Shown: in pieces, positions 20,002 to 31,468 of the stretch
How the letters are laid out: the number at the start of each line of letters is the position of its first letter
Numbering within the stretch: position 1 is the first letter of the stretch
Assembly: GCF_963583255.1 (NCBI RefSeq)
Contig: NC_084808.1
Span: forward strand, 9,075,501 to 9,139,500
Length of the DNA: 64,000 nt
Origin: Pyrus communis
Taxonomy: Eukaryota; Streptophyta; Magnoliopsida; Rosales; Rosaceae
Direction: 5' to 3'
Position numbers and translations under genes: made by a program
The notes under the pieces: model-generated
Databases searched by the model: none
Seen by the model: only the letters and a program-made list of their open reading frames with translations
What the model was told of the DNA's origin: nothing

Positions 20002-23000
20002 GTGTGAGTTATATGCTTCTAGTTATTTATTTTTATGCGCACTACTTTTGGTATTTAAAATTTTGTATTTCATGTTTGACTGTTTATGCATTTCCATAAA
20101 GATTTGGCATATTCTTCTAGATCAATCGCACGTTCCGTTGTGATTGACTATCTTAACGAAATCTGAACGATGCACTGTCTACAGTATGTCCAATGGTAGT
20201 TAAGCTGATGCAAGAAACTAGCAAAAGAGAGTTTGTCTGACTATCTTAACTAAACCTGTTGGATCATTTCATGTCTTAGATTCAAACTATGTGAGGTTGT
20301 TGGACCCGAAGAAGAAGATAGTCATCGGTTTATTAACGAAAAGGTGAAATATCTCCATGTAATGAATATATTTATTTATTTATACCCCCTGCAACACCAA
20401 AAGAACATCAATTGCATTTATGTAAATGTAATTGAAGAGGAATGTATACATCAGTATGCCATTAGTGTGACATGAAACGGCATGATATACTATTTAGCTA
20501 AGTTATTCCGGGTTCAAGCTTATCCAGTGACGGCCTATCACTTCTTATTACTGATCTCCTTATAGATTTGATCAAAATCAATAATATTTCCGAATATCTC
20601 TGAGAGAATAATTATTTGCCACCAGTTGACAGCCTTATAAATAGTAAAATACTGCTTAAATATTCATCACGCTAAGGTTTTCATGGTTATTCAACAATAT
20701 CATATTCAGGTCACTAGAATTCTTTATATAGGACTGACTGGGCTCTTAAATGACAGGTCTATCCCCAATGTTATGATTTTAGGTGGATCACCCTCCCTCT
20801 TAACCTAGGAATTCAATTTGGCTGACAGCCTTCAAATTTGGGATACACTTTCAAAGTGATCCGATGGTCCACAAGTAGTATTATATCCTTTCAGACTTTA
20901 TAGACTGAAGAGTCTGTTTTCAAGCCATGAAATGACAAAATTTTGGCTTTTGGTTTTTGCCTCCTGAACTTGTAGTACATAGTATTTTTAAGCTCGAGAA
21001 GGACTAAAATATTAATGCATACAAATTTTCTTATAAGAAAACTTTCGACATGTTTTCTTCCTTTAGTTTATGATTGAATTTTGTACTCCTTTCTTTCATC
21101 AATTTATGAATTTGGTTGTTCTTCTTTTGTGATTTCAATAATTAGGACTTTAGTGACTACAATCCTGGTTGTTTTACTATTTCAGAAGTAATGGTTGTTT
21201 TACTATTTCGGAGGTAATTGATAGAGTTGGATGTGATTCTGTTGGAGCGAGAAATCGTTGAGTCCTTGGAGCGAGCGAGTTTGTAGATTTCCATTTTGTT
21301 GTGATTCGGGTACCTTCTAACAGACTGTATAGGACATAAAAAATGATTTGATTGCGGCTGTTCTGCATTTTTTTAGGGCGGTATCATTTTTTCAACAAAA
21401 TGGAAATCACTGAAATAAATAAACTACTTAAGCATTGAATCTTCAATGAGAACTCAGTATCTTCTCAGGTTGGACAAACCAGCAGGTGTTTGTTTACAAA
21501 ATTTACATGCCCATCTCTTAGATGGACATGAAGAACATCAACTGTGTCTTACTTCTTTTGGTTTAAGTTATGATTTCTGATACGTAATGATTTTTCTCTC
21601 CTCTAACTGTTGGTTCTATGTTGATGCCGGAAAAACTCATATGTTGCACTTCCAGTTTTATAGCAGTTGTTAATTAGAATTCGCTAATTCTTTTACTAAG
21701 AATTTGTTAATTAGAATTGGCTATTATTACTAATAATTACATGTTTTGCTCACTGTAGCTTTCATGGAGTCTCTGCTCAAAGACGTGTCAAGGCTGGATG
21801 ACAATGGACTGCAAATATCAAAAAATGTGGCTCACAGAATTAAGTAGGAGATTATGGTCAATTTGTGGATATACCCCATTCAATTTTCAAATTAATTTAG
21901 TAATATTTGTGAATGAAATCCAATTCGAACTCACATTTTCTGATTTTTTTTTTTAATTTTAATTCATTGGATTAATCAAACCGTGTCATAAAAAAGAAGC
22001 GTAACATAATCTGAACTAATGGGACGTCAGTATATACCCTTTTCACTCTATTTTGTTTTAAATAGATATTCAACTGAGAATGCAGTGACTTGTTTTTTAC
22101 AGTATCAATACAATTCCCTTTCATGAAACCAAGGATGTAAATAGGATCAGTAAATATATCACTTGAGAAATGAACTCCTCATGAAATAAATGCATTTTGT
22201 TTTACTGAACAACATTAATTGTAGAAATGAATTAATTGCTGACTATTCAAACATTTAGGCAAGAAATACTCGTCTAATTGTTATATCACCACCTTACATA
22301 ATTATACGATATTGTTCTTATTATAAGTACTTATATATAACTAAATGACCGATATTGTCACTCAGTACTACGATCTGGTGATGTTCATTTTCACTTATAA
22401 GTGACAGTTCTTAGGTTTGAATCTCATAGAAAGCTAATTTGATACCAAATTAGGTTGTCCATTGTGTGACTTAGCTGAACTCCCTGTCCTCTTTGTGTAA
22501 AATATATCGTTATTAAATAAAAAAATAAAAAACGACCGATATTGCTTATTGATGAATTACGATAAGAGGAATTGCTGTAATTGAAATAGCACATAATATT
22601 TCTTAAGTTCCTATTTTTGTTGAAAACAAATAATACCATTGTAAGGTTGGAATGGCGGCAAACGACGGTCATCGTTAGGTCTCCGGTCTTGCACGCGCCA
22701 TCACGCACTGTCACGAGTTAGGAAGAAGCACCGTTGTAGTCACAACAGTCACAGTTCGACAAGTAAACATCACAGTCGTCCTCGCTGGTGCCACGCGCCT
22801 TTTGTCGGAAAATGTATATAGAGTGGAGACGTAATATACCTTTACCATCTAGAGATTCTGTTAAAACTAACAGAATGGCCATTCTCACCGTTAATCCTAA
22901 CTGTAAGTGCCATCTGCGCCACTAGCCGGCCTCGGAACCTCACCCGAAACTGCAAAAAAACCCAGATTGTTACCAAGCTTGGATTAAAATCGATTTCAAG

Positions 23001-23149
23001 GGAACGAAGGATTTCCCAAAAGAAGTCAAGTCCACCTCGGACTCGAAGGATTTCCCATGAAGGAGTTCTAGATTCTGTAAAACCAAAAATGTGCATTCAG
23101 GGATTAAAACCAATAGAATTCAACTCAAAAGCTCAACATTTCCTCCTTA
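20002..23149. other. Unassigned sequence
   Basis: No confident feature. The base composition and short exon-like islands suggest old host-gene or intron DNA. One island (21759-21847) follows an acceptor-like CTCACTGTAG, is open for 28 codons (M-E-S-L-L-K-D-V-S-R-L-D-D) and ends in TAG; I cannot name it. A further stretch around 20287-20345 is also open (Y-V-R-L-L-D-P-K-K-K-I-V-I-G) but unassigned. Confidence 0.35.
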
Positions 23150-24204
23150 AACTACCACAGTTCAATTCCAATAGAAAAACACCTCTAGCTGGCTTCAAAC
23201 TTGACGACTCTTGCCAAAGTTCATAGCTGGAGCTGGAGTTTGGCTAGGCAACTTTCCCAGTTGGTGTTGTTGCCGCTTTCAAATTTGCTAGTTGACTCAT
23301 TTGGTGCTCAAGGTTTTCAATTGCTTTAGTCGTTTTCTGTTGATGAGATTGAGTGTAATTAGCTAAAGAAGCAATTAAATCCTCAAGAGACTTACATGGA
23401 GCATGTTGTTATTGAAGAGGCTAATATGTGGTCTTGCTTGAAAGAAGCCAAGTGAACGATTAAAGTTGTTGGGGGCAAATTGTTTCCTGTTGTCTTGATT
23501 CTTCCACTTAAAGTGTGGATGATCATGCCAACCCGCATTATAGGTGTTGGAGAATGAGTCATACTTTTGCCTTTGTTGCCTTGAAATCCTCCTAGCACAT
23601 TAGCTTGCTCAAAACCACGTTGGTCCACCAACGAAGGGCACATGTCCGTGGCATGTCATATCATTCAACACACACCACACAGGTTTTGGAGCCACCACAA
23701 CCTCGTTGACTTTCTTAAGAGGTAGCTCATCTCTCCCTCCAAATTGTCATGTGTTGTCAGCTATGTTCTTTAGCAATGCCTTACCATTAGTTGGCGTCTT
23801 GTCCATGAATGCACCTCCACTTGCTACATCATACATTACACGATTCGTGCCACACAATCCCTCATAAAGGTATATTATATGAGAAGATGCTATAAAATCT
23901 GATGATTAGGACAAGATGCAACCAAGTGCGTGAACCACTCATAATAATCTCTAAAGGACTGTCCATGTTGTTGTCAGATTGCACATATATCTTTCCTTAT
24001 GCATGCAGTTTTAGTGGTTGGAAAATATTGCTTTAAGAATGTTTGCTTCACTTGGTTCCATGTGTTCATTGATCCAAGAGGTAGGTTGTAAAGCCACTGC
24101 TTAGCCTTAGCTTCCAATGTAAATGGGAACGCCCTTACTTGACTTGCTCCTCATCCTCATTTGCTAGTCTCATTCTTGAGCATACCACGTGAAACTCCAT
24201 GTAG
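23150..24204 (-). pseudogene. Gypsy Gag remnant
   Basis: Degenerate minus-strand coding sequence in several frames. Recognisable pieces from N to C: W-L-Y-N-L-P-like segment and F-L-K-Q-Y-F-P-T-T-K (around 24010-24110), D-K-T-P-T-N-G-K-A-L-L (near 23800), C-P-S-L-V-D-Q-R-G-F-E-Q-A-N-V-L-G-G-F-Q (around 23580-23645) and a coiled Q-rich end with E-N-L-E-H-Q-M-S-Q-L-A (23270-23320). Typical of Athila/gypsy Gag but a different lineage from elements A and C. Truncated at both ends. Confidence 0.7.
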
Positions 24205-25191
24205 TGGGCGATGTTACTCTTAACGATCGATTGTGAATTGAAACCACATTTCAATTCTCCCTTAAAATTAGTGTTTGCTAATCTTTAGGGCTTCCACAAA
24301 CCATGGGTGACGCCTAGCAGCATGTCATGGTTACCCAAGCTAAGTAGAAGTGGTTGGAGAACCTATCCAGTTACAACTACAATGCAATACGGTCCTTCTC
24401 TAATACAATACTCTTAATCACATTATTTAAGTGATAGTTTGTTTCATGTTTACTATCCAATGTGATACTTTTCTATATGATTCAATTGAATAAGATTTGG
24501 AACAAACTTCCTTAGTCATATTCATATGCTTTGGCCAAAGACTCTCGAATCATATCTTAGAGTATTCTCCTTCCACCATGGAAGGTTAGAGATCCCTTGT
24601 TGTGCATTCATATGCCTACATGACTAGATAGCTTGACCCCAACAATGCCGTGGACATTCCAATGGAATGCCGTTGACATAATCAAAGATCAAGGACCTAA
24701 CCATTAGACATCAATGATGCCTCAGGTCAAAGGACTACTTTGCATATTGCAACTATTGAGTTCTCACATGACATGTATGTTCGAACTCTCGTTTGATCGT
24801 TGTTCAGTGTACTCGATTACTCTTTCGAGCACCTATGTGTTTGCCTTAGTGTCCAACACCAAATGACTTGAGACTAGTTCATACTCACGCTTGAGTCGAC
24901 ATAACACATACTAACCTTAGCGGATTGTCAATGCCCAATTGGAAATCCTATGGCTAGGAACGTTTTAGGAATGAACATAAGAGAAAGGTCCCGTTAATTT
25001 AACTAACTTAAATCACTTGTCTCTTAGATCAAATACATTCCTTGGATTCCCTTATTGCTTAAACACAATATACTATAAATAGTGATTAACAATAAGCTTT
25101 GCCCTCTATTAAACATATAAAAGTTTAACACAATAAGTATTCCAAAAAGCTATTACATCAAATGAGTGGCTTTGTGGGCATACTTCCAACA
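24205..25191 (-). repeat. LTR fragment of the copia D/E family
   Basis: Matches, in order and nearly without gaps, the outer 990 bp of the LTR of copia D (37710-38698), for example the CTTCCACAAACCATG, CTTGACCCCAACAATG and CAGGTCAAAGGACTAC blocks, and ends at the same TTCCAACA terminus. The inner part of the LTR with the U5 end is missing, so it is a truncated remnant. It begins directly at the broken edge of the gypsy Gag remnant. Confidence 0.8.
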
Positions 25192-25634
25192 CAATGGTTG
25201 CATTAGTCAAGTGCAGTGCAGCATAGATGGATTCAGGTGCGGCTTTAGATTGAGGTGATCCAAGGCGGAGAAGAACTCAATCCGAGTTTGTGGTTCTCAG
25301 GTCTGGATTTCGTCAAAACCAGTGGCAGGTACGAGATTGCTAGAGATGAAGGTCAGATGCTGGAGTACCGGATAAGAACGAACGATGAACAATGAACAGT
25401 GACAACTTTTTTTTTGGGGACTACAACCAATTTTCACGATTAATCTAAATTGGAACAATCAAACAGTGGAAGGCAACAACAATCTGATACAGGACATGCA
25501 AGAGCAGATTAAATTCCGAAGAATCAAACCTGCTCTGATACCATAGTGCGCGCGATGAACAAGATAATAAAACAATACGAATATTATTAAATAAAAAATA
25601 ATGCCGAAACGGCTACAAAACCCTAAGAAAATAC
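25192..25634 (-). mobile_element. Fragment of another copia element (leader, primer site, LTR edge)
   Basis: A GCTCTGATACCA at 25532-25543 is the complement of the tRNA-iMet primer site, so a minus-strand copia leader lies at 25192-25531 and the start of its LTR to the right of 25546. The LTR is cut after about 90 bp by the LTR of Athila-like element B at 25635. No coding sequence of this copia remains. Confidence 0.6.
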
Positions 25635-27095
25635 TGATGAGCGGATTTTATATTATATATTTAACCCTATTCTTAGTATATTTTGATTAATATTTTGAAA
25701 GAATTTTGATACTTTGAGTTGTATTTTTGATATAGGACTTTCGACTTCCACTGGAGCAAAATAGGATCAAATGGACGAATTTTGGAGTAATTCCAGTTGG
25801 AGGACGTTTGTGAGTATTAAAATATCAGATTTTTCTACCAAGCGATGATTTTCTGGTGATAGAATAAAGAAGAAGTGTGCGGTACTGGAAAGTGATGTTT
25901 TTGGGCTTGAATTGGGTTTTTGGAGCCCAAGATGACCTCGGATGGGTTTGTGGCCTTCTGAACGTCCCGATCTTCAAAACAAACTATTATGGGCCGAATT
26001 TAGAGGATATTTGAGGCTAAAACGTGGTTGGACAATTTCTGTGCAGATTTTTCTAGCTTAATTAGGACTCTATTTTCCAAGTTATTTGATTATTATTTAG
26101 TTTCTTCGTTGGAATAAGAGACCTATGTCTTAGGGTTTGTGCAGGGGCTTAGCAAATATATTGCTTTGGCCGTTCTTACTTTTTTTTCTACACTTCCTTT
26201 ATTCAACTTTGGAGACAGAGAACTTTGCTAGGGTTTTCAAAGGCTTTCAGATTTTCTACTTCAAGGTGTTTTCATTCTAAGAATATTTTCTTTGATTTTT
26301 ATTATGAGTATGCGTAACTAATTCCTTTACTAGGGTTAGGCCACAAACCTTAATATGAATATGTGATTTTATTAATTTGCTTATGAATGGATGCATGCTT
26401 ACTTTGAACTATTAATCACCGTCATTAAAACTATCTATATATTTTAATAATTGATCATCATTAGGATATTTAGACAAGTAATTTGGTGCAATTTCTGTTG
26501 GAACATCACCCTGAAATTGAGGAGGGCTTCTTGTGATTAGTAATTGTAAGTTCACTTAAGGCGAACATCACGTTCTTAAGGGTTGCATGATTTTTCAGAG
26601 GGTTTTCATGAAACTTAATGAGTCTTGCATGTTTATATTTGATCTGAACATCACAGACGGATTGCATGTTAGATATACATTTTTGCTTGAACATCACAAG
26701 GAAAATATGCATTAGGGAAACCTAACCTTCAAAGCATGTATGTCGAAATTCATAAGTAATTGATAGAATTGCATAGGATTGTGACGGTGATGGCTAAACC
26801 CTAGATTTCTCTAAATTGTTAATTTTATAAAAACGTTTTTCTTCTTTGCTGTTATTATTTTCAGACTTTCAAATTTCTTTTATCGTTTATCTAATCTTTT
26901 TTAATTCATAAATCTCAGTTCTTTGATAAAATATGTTTTAATAGTTAATTAAGAGTTAGTTTAATTACAAAATTAGTCAAACAATCTTTGGGGACAACAA
27001 CCTTGCATGAGCATTTACACTACAATTACCTAGTATTCTTGCAAGTATTTTCAGTGATTTTAACTCTATTTGCGCAGGTACTAAAAATCCTATCA
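25635..27095 (+). repeat. 5' LTR of Athila-like element B
   Basis: 1461 bp, TGATGAGCGG...AAATCCTATCA. The left edge cuts a copia LTR and the right edge is followed by the primer site. The word GAACATCAC is present four times (26503, 26563, 26646, 26692 region); see findings. No second LTR exists to date the insertion. Confidence 0.75.
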
Positions 27096-27102
27096 AGAAA
27101 TT

Positions 27103-27119
27103 TGCTCCGATGCTGGGGA
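27103..27119 (+). other. Primer binding site of element B (degenerate)
   Basis: TGCTCCGATGCTGGGGA, seven bases after the LTR end, is a mutated form of the TGGCGCCGTTGCTGGGGA seen in element C. Position and the conserved GCTGGGGA half support the call. Confidence 0.7.
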
Positions 27120-27365
27120 TTGTTTTAATTAATTTTTTTTTTATCATATTCTTAGTTAATTATTTTCATTTAAAAAAAAAATTGTTTTAATTTAATTTTG
27201 TTTTTTTTTCTTTTCAGATTGCTGAAATCTATGCATGGGCTGCACCTGATCACAACCTGTACAGTTTGTTCCGTTTGACCCAGAGCCTGAACAGATATTA
27301 CAAAACAGCGCAAAGAACTATTTTTAGCATCTGTTCCTTCACTGCAGGACACGTTTCTGCAAGAT

Positions 27366-28034
27366 TTGTTTGCTAAATTTATGGACAGTGAGATTAAAAT
27401 GGTGTTAGCAATACTTGCAACAGGCAGACCACTTAGAGAGTCGTTGGCTACTCGTGCAAATGATGTTCCTAATTGCATAGTTTATCCTGCCCAGGAAGAG
27501 GAAGACACATTCGAAATCAAGCACCACATACTTGAAATTTTACCAACGTTTCATGGGCTGCCTAACGAGGATGCGAACATACATATTGCAAAATTTCTTG
27601 TGGGTTGCAAAAATATTTTGATTAAGAGTTTTTCTGCTGAAGCTATTAAGTTACATCGTTTTCCTTTCACTTTGAAGGATAAGGTAGAAACATGGTTATT
27701 CACTGTACCAGCTAAATGCATTACTACTTGGCAACAATTACATACAAAATTCCTGAACAAATATTATCCAGCATCCAAGACATTGAATTACAAGAGGGAA
27801 ATTATGACATTCACTCGAAAGCCTAATGAAGAGTTCCATGAAGCTTGGGAGAGATATACAAAGATGTACATAAAGTGTCCACATGCAAATATTGATTCAG
27901 ATACACAAATGAATATTTTCTTTGATGGGCTTAATCGTACATCAAAAAGCCAAGTTAATGCATTAGTGGGAGGATCGTTATCAAATAAATCTACAAGAGA
28001 GGCGTTTGAACTGTTTGATATGATGGCAACATAA
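27366..28034 (+). pseudogene. element B Gag
   Basis: 222 residues with a Retrotrans_gag core: F-E-I-K-H-H-I-L-E-I-L-P-T-F-H-G, H-R-F-P-F-T-L-K-D-K-V-E-T-W-L-F, I-T-T-W-Q-Q-L-H-T-K-F-L-N-K-Y-Y-P and E-E-F-H-E-A-W-E-R-Y, then F-F-D-G-L. The true start is upstream in another frame (coding similarity begins near 27230). The frame closes with TAA at 28032 where the protein should continue. This Gag is clearly a different subfamily from elements A and C. Confidence 0.85.
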
Positions 28035-28213
28035 TCTCAATAATGGGCAGCAAGACATTCACGGAAAGGGGTATTTTTGAGTCATCAGCAAGTTCTCCTA
28101 GCATGTTTGCATGAATAGAAAAAATGGAGAAAAAAATGGATGCAAAGTTTGATATTATTCTACAACAAATTGCAAATTCTACATAACAATCACCTACACC
28201 AATAGTTTGCAGT

Positions 28214-28738
28214 ATGTGCAGCATGGCTACGCATAATATAATGGGCTGCCCGCATAAAGAATCCTACTTAGAGCTTGTTGAGAAACATGTTGATATGATG
28301 AACATCTATCAAAGGCCTAGGAATGATGCATATGCAACTCATTACAATCCAGAATGGAGGGATCACGCTAATTTCAAATGGGGTGACAATCTGAATAATG
28401 CAAAACCATTCCAGCATACACTAAAACCATTTATTCCATCTAAACCATCTTTGGATGATCAACTTGCTAAATTGGCAGCAACAACTCAATCATTCATAGA
28501 TGGCAACAATTAAAGAATTCAAAATGTTGAAGCATCAATTAAAAGTTTGGAGCAACAATTTGGACAGCTAGTTGCGCATATCACAGAAATAGAAAAAGGG
28601 AAATTTCCTAGCCAAACAGCTCTAAACCCAAGAGGTACAAAAGATTGTTGTGTAATAAGGACTTTGAGATCCGGAAAGAGTTATGACAACCGAACAAATA
28701 AAGAAATTAGCGTTGTGCAGCCAACAGCAAAAACATAA
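28214..28738 (+). pseudogene. element B Gag C-terminal part, two open pieces
   Basis: Pieces 28214-28513 and 28547-28738. The first has the S-M-A-T-H-N-I-M-G-C-P remnant of a knuckle-like region, then N-D-A-Y-A-T-H-Y-N-P-E-W-R-D-H-A-N-F-K-W, equivalent to the N-P-G-W-R-x-H-P-N-x-W block of Athila Gags. The second has G-Q-L-V-A-H-I-T-E and the T-L-R-S-G-K block that precedes protease. They are separated by a TAA at 28511-28513. Confidence 0.8.
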
Positions 28739-28795
28739 AAAACAGTTACTAAAATTGTAGCAGAACACAACCTGGCAGAATCTAACATTCCCTCA

Positions 28796-29400
28796 GTGCA
28801 AACTCCTGAACGTGTTTATGAGCCTCCAACACTATACCCAGAAAGATTGATTCCAAAGGCTAAGGATCAACAGTTAAAAGATTTTGTGCAAACTTTGGCT
28901 AAAGTTCATATTAATTTGTCATTGTTGGAAGCCATTAGAAAGATTCCTTCCTATGCCAAATTTTTGAAGGATGTTTGCAATAAGAAAAGAAAGCTTGTTG
29001 AGTCAGAAAAAATTGTGTTAATAGAACAGTGTAACATTGTCTTATTGCATAAATTGCCTCCAAAGAAGAAAGATCCAGAGATTTTTACTATCTCTTGCAC
29101 CATTGGAAATTGTGATTTTAGTAGTGCTTTAATTGATTTAGGTGCTAGTGTAAACTTAATGCCTTATTCTGTTTTTAAACGTTTAGGTAAAGATGAGCTG
29201 AAGCCAACCTCCAACATTATTTAATTGGCAGATCATTCAATTACCTATCCTAGAGGGGTCATTGAAGATGTTATTGTAAAGGTGGACAATCTATTTTTGC
29301 CAGTTGATTTTATGGTTATAGACATGGATGAGGATTTGAAAATAGCCATCATTTTAGGCCGCCCTTTCTAGCAACAGCCCGTACACTTATTGACGTTGAA
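28796..29400 (+). pseudogene. element B aspartic protease
   Basis: The open part (28796-29224, 142 residues) carries L-P-P-K-K-K-D-P-E-I-F-T-I-S-C and the active site D114-L-G-A-S (L-I-D-L-G-A-S-V-N-L-M-P-Y-S). A TAA at 29222 interrupts it; the domain goes on in frame with Y-P-R-G-V-I-E-D-V-I-V, F-M-V-I-D-M and I-I-L-G-R-P-F to about 29368, where a frameshift occurs (F-L-A-T is split). Confidence 0.88.
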
Positions 29401-29845
29401 GCCGAAACACTAACATTCCGGGTTGAAGATCAAACAGTTGTTTTTAGGTTGTTTGAAGCCGCCACACATCTAGGTGAAAAGCAAGAATGCATGCATGTTG
29501 ATGCATTAGATGGTTTACCTAGTGCCGAGTTTATGACCAGATCATCAATTGAACATCTGTCCATAAAGCCTCCAAATTTGATTTGTGATTGCATACGTCA
29601 TGCAACAGCAAAGTGTGCAGCATGATGTCCAACCGGTTAACATTAAGAAAAAACATAAAAAGTTGCAAGGTAGCCCAAATTTTAAGAAATTACAACCTGG
29701 TAAAAAGGTTTTTCAAAATGGTAATGTGGACATTGAAACAGAGGGCAAGGGTTGTGTGCTCAAGGTCAAGAAGTATTTACTAAAGCCATTTCTAAGGAAG
29801 TTTAGTGCAAGCGAGTCATCAACTCTGAAGGAACAAGTAACTTGA
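29401..29845 (+). pseudogene. element B post-protease tail
   Basis: Continues past protease (T-L-T-F-R-V-E-D-Q) and then, from 29585 to 29845, shows a Lys-rich open stretch (I-K-K-K-H-K-K-L-Q-G, K-V-K-K-Y-L-L-K-P-F-L-R-K-F) ending TGA. In complete Athila-like elements RT begins around here; instead the polyprotein ends. Whether the basic tail is the far end of pol or linker sequence I cannot tell. Confidence 0.55.
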
Positions 29846-30269
29846 TCACTAGCCTTCGGCAACGTCTAGCTATAGATGTTAACTAAAGTGTTTGTTGGGA
29901 GACAACCCAATTCTATCCCTACTCTTTTTAGTTTCTTTTGAATTCGGTCAAGTATTTTATGGTTGTTAATTTTGTTACTATTTGTTTCACTTACTATGCA
30001 ATTAAAAAAAAAATTGAAAACTACAAAAATATTTTGTTTTTAATTTATCTTTTTCTAGCAGTATCTATGTGAATCTGATACATATGTCTACGAATATGCA
30101 GATTTCTTTCAAACATTCCAGCCACAAACAAGAGAATGAAATGAAAGTGCCGGATGCACCTAGCAACAAGTCTACATTACTATCAACCACATCAGTTACT
30201 TAAAGCATAAATCAATGAAGGAAATATGGACCAAGTTCGGGATTATACCTATGCAAATTCGCATCTGGC
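29846..30269. other. 3' region remnant of element B and junction with copia D
   Basis: Contains the GGGAGACAACCCA block and A/T-rich sequence. No PPT or LTR follows. The change to copia integrase coding lies between about 30230 and 30270. Confidence 0.5.
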
Positions 30270-30800
30270 TGTCAAGGTACTCTATTAGGCAAGTAAGTTC
30301 CTGTATATAGAGCGTATCCCCAGAATGTTACTGGTAGATCGGCAGAACTCATCATAGAACGAACCATGTTCAACAATTTGTGATTTCTCCTTTCAGAAAC
30401 TCTATTAAGTTGTGGAGTTCCCGGTGGAGTCCACTATGATATTATTCCACACCCTTTGAGATAATCTAGGAACTCGTTACTTAGATACTCTCCCCCTTGA
30501 TCTAATCTTAGGATCTTTATCTGCTTCTCGGTTTGCTTCTTAACTTCATTCTTGAATTCTTTGAACATTTCAAAGGATTCTGACTTATACTTCATAAGAT
30601 ACACATAGCCAAACCGAGAGTGATCATCGGTGGATGTGATATAGTAGGAAAAACCTCATCTAGACGTAGTAGACATAGGTCCACATACGTCAGTGTGGAT
30701 TTACCCTAGAATTTCAGTGGTATGCTCTCCCTTCCCAGTGAATGGAGATTTAGTCATCTACCCTTTCAAGCAACATTCACAAGTACCCATTTGGTCATTA
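30270..30800 (-). pseudogene. copia D integrase core, partial
   Basis: Degenerate; pieces in changing frames: H-T-D-V-C-G-P-M-S-T-T-like start near 30690, K-S-E-S-F-E-M-F-K-E-F-K-N-E-V near 30560, D-Q-G-G-E-Y-L-S-N-E-F near 30490 (second catalytic aspartate changed to R-L-D context), S-E-R-R-N-H-K-L-L-N-M-V-R-S-M-M near 30370 and L-P-V-T-F-W-G-Y-A-L near 30330. The D,D,E core is therefore recognisable but broken. Confidence 0.8.
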
Positions 30801-30801
30801 C

Positions 30802-31218
30802 CTAATGGGCGGAAATATCCGTCTTTCGACATCTCGCGAATCTTATCAAGGTCACATGTCCAAGTTTAAGATGCCACATCTTTTCTTGGTTAACTTCTTC
30901 TCTAGCCCTTTTGGGTTTTGAGGTATTCCCGCTTTCAATATAGTGCATCCCACTACTTGTCTCTAGGTGAAAAAGTCTCTTTATCATATTACCATGAGAG
31001 ATAATATGACCGTTCAAGTATAAAGTGCAACTCATTTTGTCAAACAATACTAAGTGCCCATGTTGTAAAAGCGTAGAGATGGAAATCAAATTCTTTATAC
31101 GTGAAGAAAAATATAAACAATTTTTAAGTTCCAAGACTTCCCCAGAGGGTAGTTTAAGCATGTAGGTGCCTACTGCTTTTGCAGAGATCTTAGTGCCATT
31201 CCCAACACGCATAATCAT
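30802..31218 (-). pseudogene. copia D protease end and GAG-pre-integrase
   Basis: 138 residues. Opens with M-R-V-G-N-G-T-K-I-S-A-K-A-V-G, the segment after the protease active site, then L-K-N-C-L-Y-F-S-S-R-I-K-N-L-I-S-I-S and W-H-L-K-L-G-H-V-T, the histidine-bearing pre-integrase motif. The last residues are out of frame relative to C-x2-C. Confidence 0.85.
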
Positions 31219-31242
31219 CTTCCCATTGTGCAGTGTCTTGCT

Positions 31243-31467
31243 CTATGTTAGTCCCTGCAATGAATTGCAGATATGTTGATTAGTGCCTGAATCAAATATC
31301 CAAGAATTGAAGCTTACTATAAAAGCACTCTCTATGACAGAAATAGTCTCTTCAAAAGTTCGTGTCATAAGGCTTGCAATGCGCACCCTGTATATCTTCT
31401 TCCAACATTCATCCATTCCACAATGAAAGCATGTTCCTTTGGATTTTCTTGCCTTCTTCTTATGCAA
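31243..31467 (-). pseudogene. copia D zinc knuckle and protease active site
   Basis: 74 residues: K-S-K-G-T-C-F-H-C-G-M-D-E-C (knuckle with C-x2-C kept and the rest deleted), then W-I-F-D-S-G-T-N-Q-H-I-C-N-S-L-Q with the catalytic D-S-G. The upstream continuation is cut by the solo LTR beginning at 31469 and resumes at about 33688. Confidence 0.85.
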
Positions 31468-31468
31468 C

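Larger units (their letters stand above)
25635..30230 (+). mobile_element. Athila-like element B, gag-protease only, right end lost
   Basis: 5' LTR (25635-27095), degenerate tRNA-Asp-type primer site, Gag (27366-28034 and following), protease (28796-29400) and a short basic tail ending near 29845, followed by a GGGAGACAACCCA block (29889-29901) that corresponds to GGGAGGCAACCCA just downstream of pol in element C (58809-58821). No RT, RNase H or integrase motif occurs between, so the enzymes were deleted. The 3' LTR is missing; sequence after about 30230 is copia D. Confidence 0.8.
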
